Below are positions 1-6,387 of a stretch of 64,000 nucleotides of DNA, piece after piece. This DNA is from CAWGHZ01 sp963775315 (GTDB lineage Bacteria; Pseudomonadota; Alphaproteobacteria; MPNO01; DASWLB01). Each line of letters starts with the position of its first letter. Position 1 is the first letter of the stretch. Location of the stretch: the NCBI GenBank assembly GCA_963775315.1, contig CAVZIN010000007.1:1240001-1304000 (forward strand), in the 5' to 3' direction. The translations under genes were made by a program, and so were the position numbers. The notes beneath the pieces were generated by a model. That model did not search any database and had not been told where the DNA came from. It worked only from the letters and a program-made list of their open reading frames with translations.

Positions 1-269
1 TCGGCTTCGATCTCGGCCACCCGATCGAGCGCAGCGGCGGTCGTCTTGCCGGCCGCGTCCTGCGCCTCCTTGAGCGCGTCGGCCGCCGCCTTACGGTCGG
101 CGTCAGCCGCAGCCAGCACCTTGGCGCGCTCGGCCTCCGCCGCGGCATAGTCGGCGAGGAACTTCTGTGCCTCGTCGCCGTGCTGCGACAAATAGATGAC
201 GTCCTGCATGGTGAGGCCCTGCGTCGCTGGGATGGCGCGGCCGGTGATGCCGCCTGAGCCCATGTTCAT
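1..269 (-). CDS. Small phage-element protein, N-terminal part only (runs off the left edge)
   Basis: Function not recognised. About 89 residues are visible. After a Gly-rich start (NMGSGGITGRAIPATQG) comes a short helical segment (MQDVIYLSQHGDEAQKF) and then a charged, alanine-rich helix with many AEAERAK/ADADRKAA-type heptads, so a coiled coil is likely. The ATG at 269 overlaps the TGA of the gene before it in an ATGA junction, which fixes the start and shows translational coupling. It is the last visible gene of the leftward element operon. A structural or scaffold-like role is possible but this is only inference; the C-terminus is outside the window. Confidence 0.65.
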   Translation of the reverse strand, partial: MNMGSGGITGRAIPATQGLTMQDVIYLSQHGDEAQKFLADYAAAEAERAKVLAAADADRKAAADALKEAQDAAGKTTAAALDRVAEIEA

Positions 270-493
270 TTCGATTCTCCGTTCTTGATGATCTCTGCCA
301 AGCGTCGGTAGCCGTCAGCGACGATCTTCTCCGCCTCGCGCTTCGCGCCCTCGACGACCTTCCGTGCTTGGGCGTGCGCCTGGTCGAGCGTCGCGCGCGC
401 TTCGAGCCGCATGGCCGCGGCCTCGCCGTTGATCCGCGTGACCAACGCCTCGAATTCGGCGGGCGTGAGAGCGTCGATCTCCACCCTGTTCAT
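266..493 (-). CDS. Small helical protein of the element operon (75 aa)
   Basis: Unrecognised 75-residue protein. It starts MNRVEIDALTPAEFEALV and continues as an almost unbroken charged helix rich in Ala, Glu, Arg and Lys (ARATLDQAHAQARKVVEG), so it is probably a coiled coil or a short amphipathic rod. Both ends overlap neighbours through ATGA junctions (at 493 with the XRE gene, at 269 with the next gene), which supports it as a real translated gene and not a chance frame. Neighbouring genes are all small element genes read in the same direction. No function can be given. Confidence 0.7.
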   Translation of the reverse strand: MNRVEIDALTPAEFEALVTRINGEAAAMRLEARATLDQAHAQARKVVEGAKREAEKIVADGYRRLAEIIKNGESK

Positions 494-1125
494 CGTGCCT
501 CCGGGGGGAGTGTGCGGACGGTCAACAGCCGCGGGCCAGTGTCGCCGCCGAGTGCGACGACTGCCCGCTGGCGCTCGGCGTTGAACGCCCGCTCGGCGCG
601 ATCGAGCTCTGCAGCGCGGCGCCGCGAATCTTCGTCTCGCCGCCTCGCTCGCCGTATCAGCCGCTCGGCGCGCGCGACCTGCTCCTCAGCGTCCGTGCGG
701 ATCGCGGCGATCTCGACGAGGGCCCGATCGCGCTGGTCGGCTGGCTCGGTCCCGTCGTCGAGCACGAATATCAGCCGACCGCCGAGCGTCGCAGCCCACA
801 GCGCGAAGAGGTGCGCCGTCGGCCGACGAGCCCCGGTTTCCCATTTCCCGAGCAGGGCTTGCGCGACGCCCAGCCGCTCGTTCGCCACCTCTTGGGTCAG
901 GCCCAGCGCCTTCCGGCGGCGGGCGAGCGCGGCAATGATTGCGCCCCAGAAGGCCGCCGTTTCCGGCGCGCTATCGCCAGGCCACATGTGAGCCGACATC
1001 CGCGCGCGGGCCGCCGGGCGGGTCGGCTTCCTCGCCTTCGCGGCCGGCCGCGGCTTCGGCTTGGCGCGCGGCTTCGGTTTCGGCTTACGGAGAGGCACGC
1101 CAAGCTGGGCAAGGACGGTGGCCAC
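490..1125 (-). CDS. XRE-family helix-turn-helix regulator with a Lys-Pro-rich N-terminus
   Basis: DNA-binding protein. With a GTG start at 1125 it is 211 residues: residues 12-42 are a low-complexity basic segment (PKPKPRAKPKPRP), residues 62-115 form an XRE/Cro-type HTH (RRRKALGLTQEVANERLGV, then KWETGARRPT), and residues 135-200 are an Arg/Glu-rich probable coiled coil. The last codon overlaps the next gene in an ATGA junction. The start is uncertain: an ATG at 999 (MSAHMW) would remove the basic segment but would leave a gap of nearly 190 bases in an otherwise overlapping operon, so I prefer the longer form. It probably regulates the element; the operator is not identified. Confidence 0.7.
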   Translation of the reverse strand: MATVLAQLGVPLRKPKPKPRAKPKPRPAAKARKPTRPAARARMSAHMWPGDSAPETAAFWGAIIAALARRRKALGLTQEVANERLGVAQALLGKWETGARRPTAHLFALWAATLGGRLIFVLDDGTEPADQRDRALVEIAAIRTDAEEQVARAERLIRRARRRDEDSRRRAAELDRAERAFNAERQRAVVALGGDTGPRLLTVRTLPPEAR

Positions 1126-1186
1126 TACGCCAACCCCGCCCAGGCGAGCGCGACGGCTACACGGCACGCGAGAGCGCGAGCCGCTC

Positions 1187-1549
1187 TCACGCCGCTGTCT
1201 CCGTACCCTCGGCGCCGGCATTCTCGATTTCGTTCGCTAGTAGCGATGCTTTCTGGCGTGCCGATGCCAGCGCGGCCCGTTGCCCGTCCGACAGGGTACG
1301 CTTCTCTTTCCAGGGCGACTTGCCCATGCGGAACGGCCACGACGGGCACTTGACCGACACGCACAAGCGGACCTCGGCCGAGCTGCCCGCGCAGCAGTCG
1401 ATACAGCGCAACCGAAGCGCCTTCTGCGCCGACATCGGTTCATGCCCAAGATCGCGCATCTCCGCCTGCGTCATGGCGCGCGGGTCGCGTCCCACGAGTT
1501 CACCATCGGCCGCGCGTTCGTGGCCCGGCTTGATCGTTGCGCTGGTCAT
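1187..1549 (-). CDS. Cys-rich small prophage protein (CxxCC...C...CPSWPFRMG motif)
   Basis: 120-residue protein of a type I recall from alphaproteobacterial prophages but with no known function. Its N-terminal third is polar. The conserved-looking core at about residues 46-80 carries Cys49, Cys52, Cys53, Cys63 and Cys68 in the order RCIDCCAGS ... RLCVSVKCPSWPFRMGKSPW, which looks like a compact zinc- or Fe-S-binding knuckle followed by an aromatic tail. The C-terminal part is alanine-rich and helical. The ATG at 1549 overlaps the stop of the preceding DYWS gene (ATGA). Metal binding is inferred from cysteine spacing only. Confidence 0.75.
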   Translation of the reverse strand: MTSATIKPGHERAADGELVGRDPRAMTQAEMRDLGHEPMSAQKALRLRCIDCCAGSSAEVRLCVSVKCPSWPFRMGKSPWKEKRTLSDGQRAALASARQKASLLANEIENAGAEGTETAA

Positions 1550-1746
1550 TGGCCCGCCTGGCTCGCATAGAGGCGCCTGTAGCCCTGCGCCACGGCGCTC
1601 TGCTTGTCGGAGTTCGACCAGTAGTCGGGCTCGGCCTGAACGGACTCCAGTGCCGCGTGCAATTTTTGTCGTTCGCCCGCAGAAACACTGCCCGCCCGCC
1701 CCGCCAAGCGGTTGAGGCGCGCGACCAAGACCGGCAGCGCGCTCAC
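1546..1746 (-). CDS. DYWS-motif small protein, copy 2 (66 aa, GTG start)
   Basis: Very small protein of unknown function. The start is a GTG at 1746 that overlaps the TGA of the preceding gene (GTGA), and the end overlaps the next gene (ATGA), so the frame is firmly set by coupling on both sides. The C-terminal half reads PDYWSNSDKQSAVAQGYRRLY, which is strikingly like the neighbour's RRDYWSSSGLQRQAADCWSKLY: same DYWS-S--Q--A------LY spacing. The two genes therefore look like a tandem duplication of one short helical motif. A binding role for the aromatic patch is conjecture. Confidence 0.75.
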   Translation of the reverse strand: MSALPVLVARLNRLAGRAGSVSAGERQKLHAALESVQAEPDYWSNSDKQSAVAQGYRRLYASQAGQ

Positions 1747-1958
1747 CGCCGCGGCCCGCGGTTGGTCATGTTTTGCTGACCGGGGTAGAGCTTGGACCAA
1801 CAATCCGCCGCCTGGCGCTGCAGGCCGGAGCTCGACCAGTAATCCCTCCGGTTCTGGATCTCGTGCAGGCTCTCCTCGAGCAGCCGGCGCTCCTCGGCAA
1901 CCTCTTCGTCGGGCGAGAGACCGAGACCGGACGCGCCCGGAACCTGAAATTCGCTCAT
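1743..1958 (-). CDS. DYWS-motif small protein, copy 1 (71 aa)
   Basis: 71-residue acidic-to-basic small protein, start MSEFQVPGASGLGLSPDEE. Residues 18-36 form an acidic helix (EEVAEERRLLEESLHEIQ); residues 37-57 carry the motif RRDYWSSSGLQRQAADCWSKLY shared with the next gene downstream; the tail is basic. ATGA coupling at 1958 to the coiled-coil gene and GTGA coupling at 1746 to copy 2. I do not recognise a named family. Short proteins with an aromatic DYW-type motif next to phage packaging genes are known to me only as hypothetical proteins. Confidence 0.75.
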   Translation of the reverse strand: MSEFQVPGASGLGLSPDEEVAEERRLLEESLHEIQNRRDYWSSSGLQRQAADCWSKLYPGQQNMTNRGPRR

Positions 1959-2653
1959 GCCAGATCTCCGACGTCGAACCGCCGCACCACATGAAGTTCT
2001 TCATGTTCGCGCCAACCCGGCATCGCCCGCGCGCGCACGTCGCCCGACCACGCGAATCGACGGGGGTCGACATAGGCGCGCAGCTTGAACTCGATCCGCT
2101 CCGCCATCCGCAGGCGGTCGTCGGCCGCGTTCGCGGTGGCGCCAGGGTGCGCCCCCAGCACGCCCGGCATCGCCGCCCGCAGGCTCGCCAGCTTCCCCAG
2201 CTGCTCCGCCAGCGCGTCCGCCAGCCGCTCGGCCTGATCGAGCCCGGTGAGATAGCTGTCGACGGCTACCGCGAAATCGGCCTTCTGCCGCTCGGCCGCC
2301 GCCTTGCGATCCGGCGCCTCGTACCGCGCGATCTCGGCGTCTACGATCTGCAGCGCCTCGCGCTGCGTCTCCGCATCGTGCCGTGCGGAATCGCGTTCCT
2401 CGCGCAAGATGTTCTGTTCGTCCGTCGGCGAGCCCATCGAGCGCCGTGGATTTCCCCCGGTCGCGACCGCGCGCACGAAGTCGGACAGCCGCGCCTCCGC
2501 CTTCGCCTCGTCGCGCTCCGCTTCCGCAAGCTGCGCCGCCACCGTAGCGCGCCGCTTCCGAAGTTCGGAGATATCCCGAAGCATCACGACCGGCTCCGGG
2601 CTCGCTACCGGTTCGGCCCGCCGCTCGATCGTCTCAGCGTTCGTCACTGCCAT
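1955..2653 (-). CDS. Coiled-coil element protein (232 aa)
   Basis: Unrecognised 232-residue protein. Residues 1-25 are polar; residues 30-60 (LRKRRATVAAQLAEAERDE) and 78-150 are long charged helices with heptad character; the last 40 residues contain aromatic and basic positions (YVDPRRFAWSGDVRARAMPGW). There is no signal peptide or membrane segment. It begins an unbroken series of ATGA/GTGA-coupled genes running left to the window edge, so it is probably the first cistron of that block. Position after an HTH, terminase-small-subunit-like gene would suit a structural or scaffold-type role, but nothing in the sequence proves it. Confidence 0.7.
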   Translation of the reverse strand: MAVTNAETIERRAEPVASPEPVVMLRDISELRKRRATVAAQLAEAERDEAKAEARLSDFVRAVATGGNPRRSMGSPTDEQNILREERDSARHDAETQREALQIVDAEIARYEAPDRKAAAERQKADFAVAVDSYLTGLDQAERLADALAEQLGKLASLRAAMPGVLGAHPGATANAADDRLRMAERIEFKLRAYVDPRRFAWSGDVRARAMPGWREHEELHVVRRFDVGDLA

Positions 2654-2928
2654 AGCGTCACCTCACCTGTAGGACAGAAAAATATTGAGGCACCCCGAAG
2701 CCCATCGTGCGGGCGGTAGGGGACGAAGAACGGGCGCGCGCGAATTTTTGACCCCCCCGGTCGCCGTGGTGGGCCCGAAGCCGTTCGCCCCCTCCCCCTC
2801 CCTCGGCCGGTCAGCGCGGCCGTCACCGGTCTTGGCAACCGACGCTGCGCGCGGATGGAAGGCCCGGAAGCCGGGGCGATCCGCTGTGCTGCGGATGCGT
2901 TGCAACCCGCCATGCAACCCTGGCCCCG
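2654..2928. other. Intergenic stretch of the element with two GGGTTGCA boxes
   Basis: No gene with convincing features is seen here. On the minus strand there are two copies of GGGTTGCA (plus-strand TGCAACCC at 2901-2908 and 2913-2920), the same octamer core (GGTTGCA) that occurs three times just downstream of the integrase gene. A short T-rich patch near 2743-2748 follows a GC-rich stretch and could help terminate transcription of the HTH gene. The leftward coiled-coil gene needs a promoter in this stretch, but I could not pick a good one. Confidence 0.4.
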
Positions 2929-3348
2929 TCATTCGGCTGCATCCGCGGGCGCTGGCAGCGGTGGCGCGGGCTCGATCTCGTGCGCGGTGCCGTCGATCGT
3001 GACTTCCTCGCGCCGGCCGCTGTTCTGCAACAGGATAGTCAACTCGATCGACGAGGCGTTGACGTGTTGGGGATCGCGCGCAGGCTGAATCCCACCGCAG
3101 GCGAGGAAGTGCCGGGAAAGATCGGCCCTCACGTATGCGCTGATCGCGGGATCGCCCAGCAGCTCGTAGGCGACGCCGGCCGCCCGGATGAACACAGTGT
3201 TGCCCACGAACTGGCTGACCTGGCGGGCGACTTCCTCGCGGACGTGCGGCAGTTTCCATGCGCTCTGCGCCGTGCGCTCAGGGATGCCCGCCGTTCGCGC
3301 GGCCTCAGCAACCGATTTCGCGGGATGCGCGAGCAATGCCGCGATCAA
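2929..3348 (-). CDS. HTH protein resembling phage terminase small subunits (start uncertain)
   Basis: Probable DNA-binding phage protein. The visible part is 139 residues with a helix-turn-helix at residues 2-35 (HPAKSVAEAARTAGIPERTA then WKLPHVREE), as in terminase small subunits and related phBC6A51-type proteins; the C-terminal half is acidic and proline-rich. The start is unsettled. A TTG at 3348 overlaps the stop of another frame, but the same frame continues upstream without a stop as ELARTRKLKKLTRSHRAL, which would make an excellent first helix. A rare initiator or an upstream frameshift is possible. No large terminase gene is visible next to it. Confidence 0.6.
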   Translation of the reverse strand: MIAALLAHPAKSVAEAARTAGIPERTAQSAWKLPHVREEVARQVSQFVGNTVFIRAAGVAYELLGDPAISAYVRADLSRHFLACGGIQPARDPQHVNASSIELTILLQNSGRREEVTIDGTAHEIEPAPPLPAPADAAE

Positions 3349-3563
3349 GGCGCGGTGGCTTCGCGTGAGTTTTTTGAGCTTCCGTGTCCGCGCGAGCTCT
3401 TGGCCAATGCCTGCTCTTCGCCAGTTACATCCGGTGTCGAGCCGAACTTGCGCCCCCTCGGTCGAAGCCCCAACGCACAGGCTGCCAGCTTGGGTTTCAG
3501 AGCCCCCTCGCCCGCAAGTTCGGACGGATGACGCAGGTCTCTACGGGCTGTCAGGCTTGTGGC

Positions 3564-3677
3564 TGTACGGTTGTACGGTACGTATACGATACGTATACGG
3601 TTCGGCCGCACGTCGGGTTGTACGATACGGTACGCCCCCCCTATAGGGGCGTACGTACGTATAACCGTGCCGTACAT
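3564..3677. repeat. Cluster of CGTAC / CGTATACG direct and inverted repeats (candidate origin or operator array)
   Basis: Between the RepA-like ATPase gene (ends 3695) and the HTH gene lie at least five motif copies in about 110 bases. TGTACGG occurs at 3564-3570 and 3572-3578. TACGTATACG, with an internal 8-bp palindrome, occurs at 3579-3588 and 3590-3599, exactly 11 bp apart (one helical turn). A perfect inverted repeat GTACGCCCC/GGGGCGTAC spans 3630-3654 around the palindrome CCCCTATAGGGG, followed by GTACGTACGT. The composition differs from the surrounding GC-rich DNA. Regular spacing beside a replication-type ATPase suggests iterons of an origin, or a regulator's binding array; this is inference. 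Confidence 0.65.
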
Positions 3678-3694
3678 CGGTGCCGTCCGAATAT

Positions 3695-4777
3695 TCATGC
3701 CTTGGCGAACCAAAGATCGCCGGCCTGATAGATCAGCCCTTTGCGCCTGAGCGTGTCGCGCGTGTCGTACAGGTCTGCGGCGCGTTTGCGGCCGATGCCG
3801 GCCGCCTTGGCTTGCTCGTTCCAGTCACCGACGGTGAGCCCGGCAGGCGCGGCCTTGAGCATCGAGAACAGCGTGGCCTGGTTCGCAGTGAGGTCGCTGC
3901 GCTCGCGCTTCGGTGTGGCCGCGGCTTCCACCGCCACGCACGACGTGATCTCGTCTCCGTCGTCGTCGGTTCCGAGCACCATGCGCTCAAGCCGGAACGG
4001 GAAGGCGCGGCCCGTCTCGCCGTCGCGGGCTTTCGTGATCGTAAGCTGGCGCGCGGCCGTCGCCTTGTCGTGGGTAATCTCGGCAGCCCAATCGAGCGCG
4101 GCCGGTAGAAGTGAGGATCCGCGCGAGCCACGGGAAACGTCCTTTCCGGTGTGGTGCACCACGGCGACAGATGCGCCCGTCGCGGCCCGGATGCGGTCGC
4201 ACGCGGCGACGAATAGCCCCATGTCCTCCGTGCCCTCGTCTCCACCAGGCATGACCTGTGCGGCTGTATCGATGATGATCAGCACCAGGTCCGGCACGAC
4301 CTGGGCGTCGGCGATCACCTGGGCGACGCCGTTGGGCTCAAGAACGTTGGTCGGGTCGAGCACCACGCCAAGCGGCAAGGTGTCCAAATCTTCCTCGTAG
4401 TGCCGGGCCCATGCGTCGAGGCGGTTGACGATCGCGGCGCCGCCTTCCGCCGACACATAGAGCACGCCGCCTTGGCGCACCCGGCAGCCACGCCATTCGT
4501 ATCGGCCAGCTGCGACGTGGCACGCAGCGTCCAGCGCTTCGAAGGTCTTGCCCGACCCGCTCGGCCCGATGAAAGCGCCGAAGCTGCCGATTTCGATCAG
4601 GCCCTTGATCACGTATCCGGGCCGCGGACGTGTCTGCAGCGCCGGCCAGAAAAGCGTGCGCGCGTGACGGGGTGGGTCCGGCGGAGCCGCGCCGTTGCTG
4701 TCGTGATCTGTCGGGCCCGGATCGCCCTCGATGTCGCGAGGGTCGAAGGACTGCGACACAGGGTGCGCTTCAGCCAT
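3695..4777 (-). CDS. RepA-like AAA ATPase (replicative helicase-type, element replication)
   Basis: 360-residue RecA-fold ATPase of the AAA_25/RepA hexameric helicase type that phages, plasmids and integrative elements use to open or replicate their DNA. Residues 1-45 are a Pro/Asp-rich leader. Walker A is GPSGSGKTFEALD at about residues 71-83, a Walker B-like strand is LVLIIIDTAAQ at about 163-173, and a sensor-like segment is VAVVHHTGKD at about 205-214. The C-terminal 80 residues look like a winged helix (GLTVGDWNEQAKAAG). It overlaps the preceding gene by eight bases. The repeat cluster immediately after its stop fits a replication module. Confidence 0.85.
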   Translation of the reverse strand: MAEAHPVSQSFDPRDIEGDPGPTDHDSNGAAPPDPPRHARTLFWPALQTRPRPGYVIKGLIEIGSFGAFIGPSGSGKTFEALDAACHVAAGRYEWRGCRVRQGGVLYVSAEGGAAIVNRLDAWARHYEEDLDTLPLGVVLDPTNVLEPNGVAQVIADAQVVPDLVLIIIDTAAQVMPGGDEGTEDMGLFVAACDRIRAATGASVAVVHHTGKDVSRGSRGSSLLPAALDWAAEITHDKATAARQLTITKARDGETGRAFPFRLERMVLGTDDDGDEITSCVAVEAAATPKRERSDLTANQATLFSMLKAAPAGLTVGDWNEQAKAAGIGRKRAADLYDTRDTLRRKGLIYQAGDLWFAKA

Positions 4778-5417
4778 TCAGCCCTCCCGAAAGCCACGAT
4801 GGGTCGGACCATTGGTCGCGAAGCACCTGGCGCAGCCGCATGGTGAGCGCCTCCGTCTCGGGACGAATCCGCCAGGCGAGATCGAACAGGGGCCGGAGTG
4901 GCGCGGCCCAATTCACCACGCAGGCACACCAGTGCTGTCCGCGGCGATGACGGGCGAAGTACTCGGCCGGTGTCTCAACAAGCAAGAGTTCAGACGGTGC
5001 GGCACTGCTGCGCAGCAACTCAGGTGCGCCAAGGATCGCGCCCTGCCCATGTTGCAGCCACCAACGGGCCGGCTGCTCAGGCCGCCATGCCACCGCATCT
5101 ACGACCGTACCGTCCGGGTCTTCCACTTCGCCCAGCTCGCAGTCGACAGCGCCCGGCTCAAATCCTTCCAGAAGATCGAAGCGACCGTCGTCACGCGGCA
5201 AAATCAGCGCGACGGGCGGAACGGCCGGTGCCGCAAATTCGGGGGTAAGCGGCGCGAGCTCTTCGATCGGCAGCAAGCCGAAGACGTCGCGCTTGTCGTC
5301 GTCCAGGTCGCTTTGCCTGTGCGTTGCGGGGAGGGGCGCCGAGGGTGCAGGATCGCGCCGTCCATTCGATCCTGCACTATCGGCGCTCGCTCCTTGCCGG
5401 GAGCGGGCGCCTTCCAT
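4770..5417 (-). CDS. Unrecognised element protein between alpA-type and repA-type genes (215 aa)
   Basis: 215-residue soluble protein without a family I can name. The N-terminal 45 residues are polar and Pro-rich. The middle (VALILPRDDGRFDLLEG, then AVAWRPEQPARWWLQHG) and the C-terminal third (LLVETPAEYFARHRRG, then WCACVVNWAAP) look like an alpha/beta fold. Its ATG follows the stop of the AlpA-type gene with no gap (TAAATG), and its end overlaps the ATPase gene. The position in an alpA-x-repA order is that of primase or replication accessory genes in satellites and prophages, but no primase motif is visible. Confidence 0.6.
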   Translation of the reverse strand: MEGARSRQGASADSAGSNGRRDPAPSAPLPATHRQSDLDDDKRDVFGLLPIEELAPLTPEFAAPAVPPVALILPRDDGRFDLLEGFEPGAVDCELGEVEDPDGTVVDAVAWRPEQPARWWLQHGQGAILGAPELLRSSAAPSELLLVETPAEYFARHRRGQHWCACVVNWAAPLRPLFDLAWRIRPETEALTMRLRQVLRDQWSDPSWLSGGLNG

Positions 5418-5717
5418 TTACGCCGCCGGCTCTTGCTCGCGCGGCACGCTGGGCAGTTCACCAGCCAGCATCCGGTCGTAGACCTTCCTCGACATGAGCA
5501 CGCGCTTGCCGATCCGAATGATGCCCGGCAACTCGTTCCGTGCGATCGCCTCGTAGACGGTGTTCCTCGCCACGCCGAGCCCGGCTGCGATTTCCGGCAC
5601 ATCCACCGTGGCACTCTTGATGTCGTCCGCCATTTTTCTCTCCGCTTCCGCGCGTTCCCGCGCCCGTGGTTCGGAGATACATGCACCGTGCGTTTCTGTC
5701 ATTGCACTTTCCGCCAT
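5418..5717 (-). CDS. AlpA/excisionase-family MerR-like HTH protein
   Basis: 99-residue small regulator or recombination directionality factor. Residues 35-90 form the winged-helix excisionase fold: DVPEIAAGLGVARNTVYEAI, then ELPGIIRIGKRVLMSRKVYDRML, with the typical basic strand (IRIGKR). The N-terminal 30 residues are an Arg/Glu-rich helix. ATGs at 5717, 5702 and 5633 are possible starts; I took the first because it leaves a short divergent intergenic region. It heads the leftward operon and is transcribed divergently from the RHH-integrase pair, which is the normal place for a protein that toggles integration against excision. Confidence 0.8.
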   Translation of the reverse strand: MAESAMTETHGACISEPRARERAEAERKMADDIKSATVDVPEIAAGLGVARNTVYEAIARNELPGIIRIGKRVLMSRKVYDRMLAGELPSVPREQEPAA

Positions 5718-5754
5718 GATGGCGTAAGTTCTTAAGACAAATTCGGAGAGGGCG
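5718..5754. promoter_or_regulatory. Divergent promoter/operator between excisionase-type and RHH genes
   Basis: Only 37 bases separate two divergent genes, so both promoters must overlap here or within the coding starts. The centre (5727-5741) is AT-rich and contains the 8-bp palindrome TCTTAAGA inside GTTCTTAAGAC. A symmetric site between an AlpA-type and a ribbon-helix-helix protein gene is a natural operator for either. Sequence AGAG just before the + strand ATG at 5755 is a weak ribosome-binding site. Confidence 0.45.
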
Positions 5755-6387
5755 ATGGGACGGAAACCGAAAGAGCGTGGCCGCGGCCGACCACCCCAAG
5801 GCGAGTATGCTGGGAAGGCCGCCACATTCTCGACCCGGATTACGCCCGGTCTTCGCGCCGCCCTGGATCGCGCCGCCAAGCGCAACGGGCGCTCGCTCAG
5901 CCAAGAGGTGGAGCGCCGGCTCGAAAATTCCTTCGACAAGAAGCTTCAGCGCGACCGCCGCGAAGAACTCGCCGACAGCTTCGGCGGCACCGAAGGGCTC
6001 GGCCTCGTGCTGCTGCTCGGCGAATTGGTCAATCAGGTGACCGTCGGCGGGGCCTATCGTTGGTCCCGTGATCCGAGCACTTACCTTCAACTCGTGAAGG
6101 GCATCGACGCCGTTCTGGCCGCTCTGGCGCCCGACGAAGAAGCGGCGGCCTCCGGCGCTTCTGACTCGCCTGCGGCCAGCCAGGGCGAGGCGGCGGCGCG
6201 GTGGGTGCTCAACCAGGTCTGGCTTCGGCGCGATGAACCGCCCTACGACCTGCAGGCGGACAGCCAGTGGTTCACCAAGGGCGAGAACGAGAGAGGCTAT
6301 CCCTACATCGGCTGGTGCCTCGGCGACGTCGTGCAACGACTATCGCCGTTCCACCGGGTCGAGAGGCAGAAGGAGCGCAAGTCATGA
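5755..6387 (+). CDS. Arc-type ribbon-helix-helix DNA-binding protein
   Basis: 210-residue protein with an Arc/MetJ ribbon-helix-helix domain at about residues 22-60: the beta strand ATFSTRITPGLR followed by ALDRAAKRNGRSLSQEVE, a classic RHH pattern. A basic N-terminus (GRKPKERGRGRPP) may add DNA contacts. The remainder (65-210) is a mixed helical region with Trp-rich end (SQWFTKGENERGYPYIGW) and is not recognised. Its stop overlaps the integrase start (ATGA at 6384), so the two are co-translated. It likely represses or organises the integrase/excisionase region; target sites are not proven. Confidence 0.75.
   Translation: MGRKPKERGRGRPPQGEYAGKAATFSTRITPGLRAALDRAAKRNGRSLSQEVERRLENSFDKKLQRDRREELADSFGGTEGLGLVLLLGELVNQVTVGGAYRWSRDPSTYLQLVKGIDAVLAALAPDEEAAASGASDSPAASQGEAAARWVLNQVWLRRDEPPYDLQADSQWFTKGENERGYPYIGWCLGDVVQRLSPFHRVERQKERKS

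Noticed and set aside
3345..3713. A 122-residue minus-strand frame across the repeat cluster
   Set aside because: Its N-terminal half translates the CGTAC repeats (many Tyr, Arg, Val, Thr) and has no domain; the region looks regulatory, not coding.
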